Positions 23,729 through 26,924 of a stretch of 26,924 nt of DNA are shown here, in pieces. Made by a program: the position numbers and the translations under genes. The stretch lies in assembly GCA_039933635.1 (NCBI GenBank), contig JBDTNQ010000059.1, positions 1 through 26,924 on the forward strand, in the 5' to 3' direction. This DNA is from JBDTNQ01 sp039933635. GTDB taxonomy: Bacteria; Acidobacteriota; Vicinamibacteria; Vicinamibacterales; SCN-69-37. The notes beneath the pieces are model-generated. The model had not been told where the DNA came from and did not search any database. It was given only the letters and a program-made list of their open reading frames with translations. Each line of letters starts with the position of its first letter. Positions within the stretch are counted from its first letter, which is position 1.

Positions 23729-24063
23729 GCTTCTCCCTTGGGCGACAGGAACCGCGCCAGGATCTCCGTCGTCGTGACCCACTCGCTGGTCTCCCGGCTC
23801 ACCTGCTTCCGGCCCGCGCGCGTCAACTCGTAGAACTTCGCCTTGCGGTTGTTCTCCGACGAGCCCCACTCCGAGCGGATGTAGCCTTCCTGCTCGAGTC
23901 GCAGCAGTGCGGGATAGAGGGTGCCGTAGTTGAGCGACAGCAGCCCGCCGCTCGTCTGCTCGATGCGACGCGCGATGCCGTACCCATGCAACGGCCCGAG
24001 ACTCTCGAGCGTCTTCAGGATCATCAACGCGAGCGTGCCTTGCCAGATGTCGGTCTTGCTCAT
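23725..24063 (-). CDS. PadR-family transcriptional regulator
   Basis: A 112-residue winged-helix regulator. The PadR signature is clear: GTLALMILKTLESLGPLHGYGIARRI, the recognition region LLSLNYGTLYPALLRLEQEG, and the wing SEWGSSENNRKAKFYELT. It is the short form, without a long C-terminal helix extension beyond the dimerisation helix. ATG at 24063 follows GGGGAG by seven bases. The stop overlaps the permease start by four bases, so the two are translated together. PadR proteins repress their own operon until a ligand or stress signal releases them. Two matching dyads at 24129-24178, upstream of this gene, are the probable operators. In Acidobacteria, PadR with an ADOP permease is a standard pair. 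Confidence 0.95.
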   Translation of the reverse strand: MSKTDIWQGTLALMILKTLESLGPLHGYGIARRIEQTSGGLLSLNYGTLYPALLRLEQEGYIRSEWGSSENNRKAKFYELTRAGRKQVSRETSEWVTTTEILARFLSPKGEA

Positions 24064-24100
24064 GGTGGAACTCCCCGCGGGCCTGGCTCTCTCCTTGGAG

Positions 24101-24122
24101 CCCTCGACCTTCAGGTCCAGGG
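24101..24122. repeat. Dispersed palindrome, copy 3
   Basis: 10-bp arms (24101-24110 and 24113-24122) with a single mismatch at the fifth position from the outside and a TC centre; the core is GACCTTCAGGTC. It lies between the HD-domain gene's stop and the PadR start, within the probable PadR leader. Orientation equals copy 2. Confidence 0.8.
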
Positions 24123-24128
24123 CCAGCC

Positions 24129-24178
24129 CCTATGGCGAAGCCATACGTTGACACACGCACCTATGGGAAGGCAATAGG
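24129..24178. promoter_or_regulatory. Paired dyads, probable PadR operators
   Basis: Two sites share the pattern CCTAT-N9-ATASG: 24129-24147 (CCTAT ... ATACG, within the perfect dyad TATGGC-GAA-GCCATA at 24131-24145) and 24160-24178 (CCTAT ... ATAGG). Their centres are 31 bp apart, about three DNA turns, so two dimers could bind the same face. They lie 68-115 bp upstream of the PadR start, where the operon promoter should be. No -10/-35 could be fixed with confidence. Confidence 0.55.
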
Positions 24179-24198
24179 GACGTTCGACACCCGGTCTC

Positions 24199-24777
24199 TC
24201 AGATCCCGAACCAGCCCTTGTCGTGCGCGTCGCGGAGGCGGGAGGCGAGGTAGCCCCAGAGCGCGGGACATCCATCCTGAATCTGGCCGGAGACGCGTCG
24301 GACGACGCGCTCGTAGGTGATGCCGTTCTCGCGCCAGCTCTGGCCGTTGTTGGCGAGGTTCAGCAGAACGGGCATCGCGCGATCGACGGCGTGCGCGAAG
24401 CGGGCGTCGGCCGAGGTCTCCGCGTCGAACTCCTGCCAGAGCGCGAGGAACTGTGCCGCTTTCGGCTCAGGAAGCTTGCCAAAAATGCGGCGCACCGCGG
24501 CGAGTTCGGCCGTCTTGCGTTCGGCGACGCCCTCTTCGACGAAGGCCATCGTGTCACCGGTGTCGATCTCGCCGACGTCGTGCACGAGCAGCATGCCGAT
24601 CACACGCGCGATGTCGACCGGCGCGGCCGCATGGTCCTCAAGCGAGGCGGCCAACAGCGCAATTTGCCATGTGTGTTCCGCTGGGTTTTCGTAGCGATCG
24701 AGGCCCAGCGGCTTGACCTTGCGGGTGACGCCCTTGAGTTTGTCGAGCTCCAGGATGAAGTCGACGATCGCCTGCAT
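24199..24777 (-). CDS. HD-domain phosphohydrolase (YfbR/HD_3 type)
   Basis: A 192-residue cytoplasmic protein of the HD_3 family. The metal ligands are His35 (NPAEHTWQIA), His66-Asp67 (LLVHDVGEIDTGD) and Asp132 (AHAVDRAMPVL). E. coli YfbR, in the same superfamily, is a 5'-deoxynucleotidase; most HD_3 proteins of this length hydrolyse nucleoside monophosphates, although the substrate here is not readable. The start codon ATG at 24777 lies three bases after the stop of the 66-residue protein upstream, so they form one transcript. The C-terminal CPALWGYLASRLRDA is a long helix. The downstream neighbour is the PadR operon, also leftward. Confidence 0.92.
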   Translation of the reverse strand: MQAIVDFILELDKLKGVTRKVKPLGLDRYENPAEHTWQIALLAASLEDHAAAPVDIARVIGMLLVHDVGEIDTGDTMAFVEEGVAERKTAELAAVRRIFGKLPEPKAAQFLALWQEFDAETSADARFAHAVDRAMPVLLNLANNGQSWRENGITYERVVRRVSGQIQDGCPALWGYLASRLRDAHDKGWFGI

Positions 24778-24780
24778 CGC

Positions 24781-24981
24781 TCAGGCCGTCAGGGGTCGCG
24801 CGGTGTAGTGCTCGACCCTCAGCACACGGGCCGCCAGCTTGCCATTGAGGACGAGGTCTTCAGCGTGAATCTTCGCGGCTTCGAGGGTCGTGAATTCGTG
24901 CAGATCGGGGAACCAGTTGCCGCCGTCCTCATTCTTGAACTCGATCGCGTACTGACCATGGGTGTGAACCGGTTGACTCAT
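24781..24981 (-). CDS. Small uncharacterised acidic protein
   Basis: A 66-residue soluble protein: QYAIEFKNEDGGNWFPDL, then FTTLEAAKIHAEDL and KLAARVLRVEHYT, suggesting a small alpha/beta fold with one central helix. I do not recognise the family. The open frame reaches 25113, but ATG 24981 is the sensible start. No Shine-Dalgarno precedes it; TACGCT lies seven bases upstream, the leaderless spacing. The stop is three bases before the HD-domain start, so it shares that operon. It may modulate the phosphohydrolase, which is a guess from position only. Confidence 0.65.
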   Translation of the reverse strand: MSQPVHTHGQYAIEFKNEDGGNWFPDLHEFTTLEAAKIHAEDLVLNGKLAARVLRVEHYTARPLTA

Positions 24982-24988
24982 ATCGTAG

Positions 24989-25078
24989 AGCGTAGTGCAT
25001 GCCTGGCTCGCTCGCCAGCGGCGCGCAAGCGACCGGGCATTTGCACTACGCTGTGTCTCGCATCCCTGACGAGACACA
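24989..25078. promoter_or_regulatory. Inverted repeats in a divergent promoter region
   Basis: The gap between two divergent starts contains two perfect dyads back to back. The first has 11-bp arms AGCGTAGTGCA (24989-24999) and TGCACTACGCT (25042-25052); each arm contains TACGCT facing outwards, a -10-like hexamer for each divergent gene. The second has 9-bp arms TGTGTCTCG (25052-25060) and CGAGACACA (25070-25078) with a 9-nt spacer, three bases before the rightward ATG. If the rightward transcript starts about seven bases after TACGCT, this second dyad covers the start site and would serve as an operator. Confidence 0.6.
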
Positions 25079-25081
25079 TTC

Positions 25082-26020
25082 ATGCCGCGACCTTCTTCCA
25101 ACGCCATCCCCACGCGCTCGTTCGGCCGTCACGAGGACCAGGTGTCCATCATCGGGCTCGGAGGCTATCACCTCGGCAAACCGAAGAGCGTCATGGAGGC
25201 GGTTCGCATCGTGCACGAAGCCCTCGACTCGGGCGTGAACTTCCTCGATAACGCCTGGGAATACCACGATGGCGAGAGCGAGAAGCGCATGGGCCGCGCC
25301 ATCGCCGATCGCCGCGGCTCGGTCTTCCTCATGACGAAGGTGTGCACTCATGGACGGGACGCGAAGCTGGCGATGCGCCAGCTCGAGGAATCCCTTCGAC
25401 GACTCCGGACCGATCACCTGGATCTCTGGCAGGTCCACGAGTGCGCGTACGACAACGACCCCGATCTTCACTTCGCCCGCGGCGGCGTCGTCGAAGCCCT
25501 GGAGAAAGCAAAGGCGCAAGGGAAGGTGCGCTACGTCGGGTTCACCGGGCACAAGAGTCCCGATATTCACCTGCGGATGTTGTCGTTCGGATTTCCCTTC
25601 GACGCGTGCCAGCTGCCGCTGAACGGGGTGGACGCGTCATTCCGTAGTTTTCAGTCGCACGTGCTGCCGGAACTCGCACGCCAGCGGATTGCCGCGATCG
25701 GCATGAAGAGCCTCGGCGGAAGCGGCAAGATCGTGGCGCAGAAGGCGTCGACGGCCGACGACGCGCTCCGGTACGCGATGAGTCTGCCGGTGTGCACGAC
25801 CGTGTCCGGCATCGACTCCCTGAAGGTCCTGCGTCAGAACATCAAGATCGCCCGCGGCTTCTCACCCATGAGCGCCCGGACGCGAAGCGCTTACGAGAAA
25901 CATGTGCGCGAGGTGGCGCTCGATGGCCGCTTCGAACTCTACAAGACGAGTGCCGAACACGAGGGGCCCATTGGGCGCAAACAGCACGGCTTTCCGTCGC
26001 AGGAAGAGGTAACGATGTGA
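25082..26020 (+). CDS. Aldo/keto reductase
   Basis: A 312-residue cytoplasmic NADPH-type oxidoreductase. The catalytic tetrad is complete: Asp56 and Tyr61 (FLDNAWEYHDGESE), Lys86 (FLMTKVC) and His119 (LWQVHE). The barrel start SIIGLGGYHLGKP and the cofactor-side segment AAIGMKSLGGSG are typical of the YvaA/predicted-oxidoreductase branch of the superfamily. The C-terminus (RTRSAYEKHVREVALDGRFELYKT) has no Fe-S cysteines, unlike longer relatives. Carbonyl reduction is the expected reaction; the substrate is unknown. ATG at 25082 has no clear Shine-Dalgarno and the 9-bp dyad ends three bases before it, so control at the start of transcription or translation is likely. Confidence 0.92.
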   Translation: MPRPSSNAIPTRSFGRHEDQVSIIGLGGYHLGKPKSVMEAVRIVHEALDSGVNFLDNAWEYHDGESEKRMGRAIADRRGSVFLMTKVCTHGRDAKLAMRQLEESLRRLRTDHLDLWQVHECAYDNDPDLHFARGGVVEALEKAKAQGKVRYVGFTGHKSPDIHLRMLSFGFPFDACQLPLNGVDASFRSFQSHVLPELARQRIAAIGMKSLGGSGKIVAQKASTADDALRYAMSLPVCTTVSGIDSLKVLRQNIKIARGFSPMSARTRSAYEKHVREVALDGRFELYKTSAEHEGPIGRKQHGFPSQEEVTM

Positions 26021-26125
26021 CCTCGCGCTTCGGCTACGAACCGTCCCTCCTTCGTTCGTCGTCATGACAGGGAGCAGAAATCGGACCGGATGACCCGGCC
26101 GTTGACCGCTCCGGGAGAGACTGCC

Positions 26126-26301
26126 ATGACCCTCGCGCGCGTCAAGACCATTGCCTTCTGGACCACGACCATCCTCGGCCCAGCTTCGTGATTGGGGGCG
26201 TGCTGGGTCTCACGCAATCCGAACAGATGCGAGCGACCATGCAGCACCTGGGATACCCGCTCTACTTCGCAATGGTCCTGGGTGCGCTCGCCCGAAACTA
26301 G
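26126..26301 (+). pseudogene. Frameshifted and truncated DoxX-family remnant
   Basis: From ATG 26126, after GGGAGAG, the frame reads MTLARVKTIAFWTTTILGPAS and stops at TGA 26189-26191. The expected continuation FVIGGVLGLTQSEQM, then HLGYPLYFAMVLG, is found in another frame from 26185, ending at TAG 26299-26301. The two halves together are the N-terminal half of a DoxX-like membrane protein (about 55 of 110-130 residues); the rest, starting with the usual second helix, is absent. One small indel plus a 3' truncation explains the picture. The zinc-ribbon gene ends two bases further on in the opposite direction, which may mark the deletion edge. Confidence 0.85.
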
Positions 26302-26303
26302 AG

Positions 26304-26513
26304 CTACTTCGCCGGTAGTCTCTCGAACTCTGGGTCCAGCCACGAGTCGAGACACGTGCCCGGCAGCTGCCAGTGGTTGGTGTGTCCACAGGACTTACAC
26401 ACGATCGCATACCACGACTGGGACGCTGATCGGCCGCCGAACACACACGACACCAGCAGGTTCGAGGCGCAGTGATCGCAACGCTTCGGTACGATGACCG
26501 ATTGGTCGTCCAT
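26304..26513 (-). CDS. Small zinc-ribbon protein
   Basis: A 69-residue protein with two knuckles, CDHC (Cys12, Cys15) and CKSC (Cys39, Cys42), separated by a 23-residue hairpin. This is the four-cysteine zinc-ribbon pattern. The tail NHWQLPGTCLDSWLDPEFERL may form a short helix. ATG at 26513 follows GGAGG by about six bases, so this start is preferred to the open frame reaching 26576. The family is unknown to me; such stand-alone ribbons may bind nucleic acid or protein partners. It lies back to back with the DoxX remnant and has dyads in its upstream region. Confidence 0.75.
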   Translation of the reverse strand: MDDQSVIVPKRCDHCASNLLVSCVFGGRSASQSWYAIVCKSCGHTNHWQLPGTCLDSWLDPEFERLPAK

Positions 26514-26884
26514 GTCGTCCCTCCGTCGCGTGTAGTGCAAAACCGATGCACACCGGGACTCCTCCGTACGGTCCAATGCGGTTGGACATGTTGCCCATTG
26601 GCGGCCGACAGTTGCCCGGCGGACAAGAACGAACCTGCCCGCTTCCGAAAAAGATTGGACCCAGAAATTGGCATCACGTTTGCGATCGAGGTCCGTGCTG
26701 TTTGCTTCCTCGCGGAAGTGAGCGCGATCCGGCGATCGAGATCCTACGGGACGTCCTGCGCCTCAGAACGCACGGCCTCCCAGGGACTCGATCCGCCGGT
26801 GATTCGCCGCCCCAAGCCATCGCTCACCCCTCGGCGTCTAATCGCTGTCGTTGACGCCTGCTCCTCTGGGCGCACCGGACCCAC
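26514..26884. other. Gene-free stretch with dyads
   Basis: No open frame here has a Shine-Dalgarno, a familiar motif or the codon bias of its neighbours. Two short perfect dyads sit 22-74 bp upstream of the zinc-ribbon start: GTGCA-N7-TGCAC (26535-26551) and GTCCAA-N5-TTGGAC (26571-26587), plus the palindrome CCGTACGG (26564-26571). They could be operators for the zinc-ribbon gene. I see nothing else in 26590-26884. Confidence 0.5.
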
Positions 26885-26924
26885 ATGACAACGGACCCGT
26901 CTCCCGCGCGCTCACGGCCGTCGG

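Noticed and set aside
23729..24160. N-terminal extension of the permease gene to 24160
   Set aside because: It runs through the PadR gene in another frame; the ATG at 23728 has a Shine-Dalgarno and the family's N-terminal sequence.
26472..26888. Rightward open frame of 138 codons at the end of the window
   Set aside because: No start signal, no motif, and it overlaps the zinc-ribbon gene and its upstream region.
26885..26924. ATG opening a frame at the right window edge
   Set aside because: Only 13 codons are visible, with no Shine-Dalgarno, -10 element or recognisable motif.

Overview
The window is GC-rich chromosomal DNA that looks like an Acidobacteriota genome, probably class Vicinamibacteria. 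The case rests on family content: an orphan MacB/FtsX-type permease (ADOP) overlapping its PadR regulator, a VWFA-related protein of the acidobacterial type, two DUF2934 units, a propeller/HEAT/cytochrome c exported protein and very GC-rich codon use. There is no rRNA, recognisable tRNA, CRISPR array, transposase or phage gene.

Layout. Positions 1-3271 (minus strand): the N-terminus of a TM0106-type RecB-like nuclease, a UspA stress protein overlapping a DUF2934 protein, a start-less second DUF2934 copy, an exported carboxypeptidase-regulatory-like protein and a methyltransferase. Positions 3316-6471 (minus): a 1051-residue exported c-type cytochrome. Positions 6516-11718: a divergent pair of large polytopic GT-C-like membrane proteins, the rightward one coupled by ATGA to a membrane-anchored alpha/beta hydrolase. 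Positions 11734-12381 (minus): an unrecognised membrane-anchored protein. Positions 12418-12713: no gene, but a run of tightly packed stems on the minus strand ending in a strong terminator, which is the best candidate here for an undescribed RNA. Positions 12714-16360 (minus): a zinc/manganese uptake cluster made of a small CxxCH exported protein, an outer-membrane porin-like protein, a ZnuA-like binding protein and a ZnuB-like permease, with no ATPase.

Positions 16427-21054 (plus): cardiolipin synthase-like PLD protein overlapping glutamyl-Q tRNA(Asp) synthetase; an AT-rich spacer with two dyads; a basic AT-hook protein; a VWFA-related exported protein; a FluC/CrcB fluoride channel. Positions 21077-24063 (minus): the ADOP permease and PadR, preceded by a pair of matching dyads that look like PadR operators. 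Positions 24199-26020: an HD-domain phosphohydrolase with a 66-residue partner, divergent from an aldo/keto reductase across a spacer rich in inverted repeats. Positions 26126-26513: a frameshifted, truncated DoxX-family remnant and a small zinc-ribbon protein.

Three gaps between co-directional genes carry the same palindrome core GACCTTCAGGTC, a dispersed repeat family. Start codons were reassigned where a Shine-Dalgarno sequence or domain boundary argued against the longest open frame; several of these starts are GTG. All family calls come from reading translated sequence without database searches.
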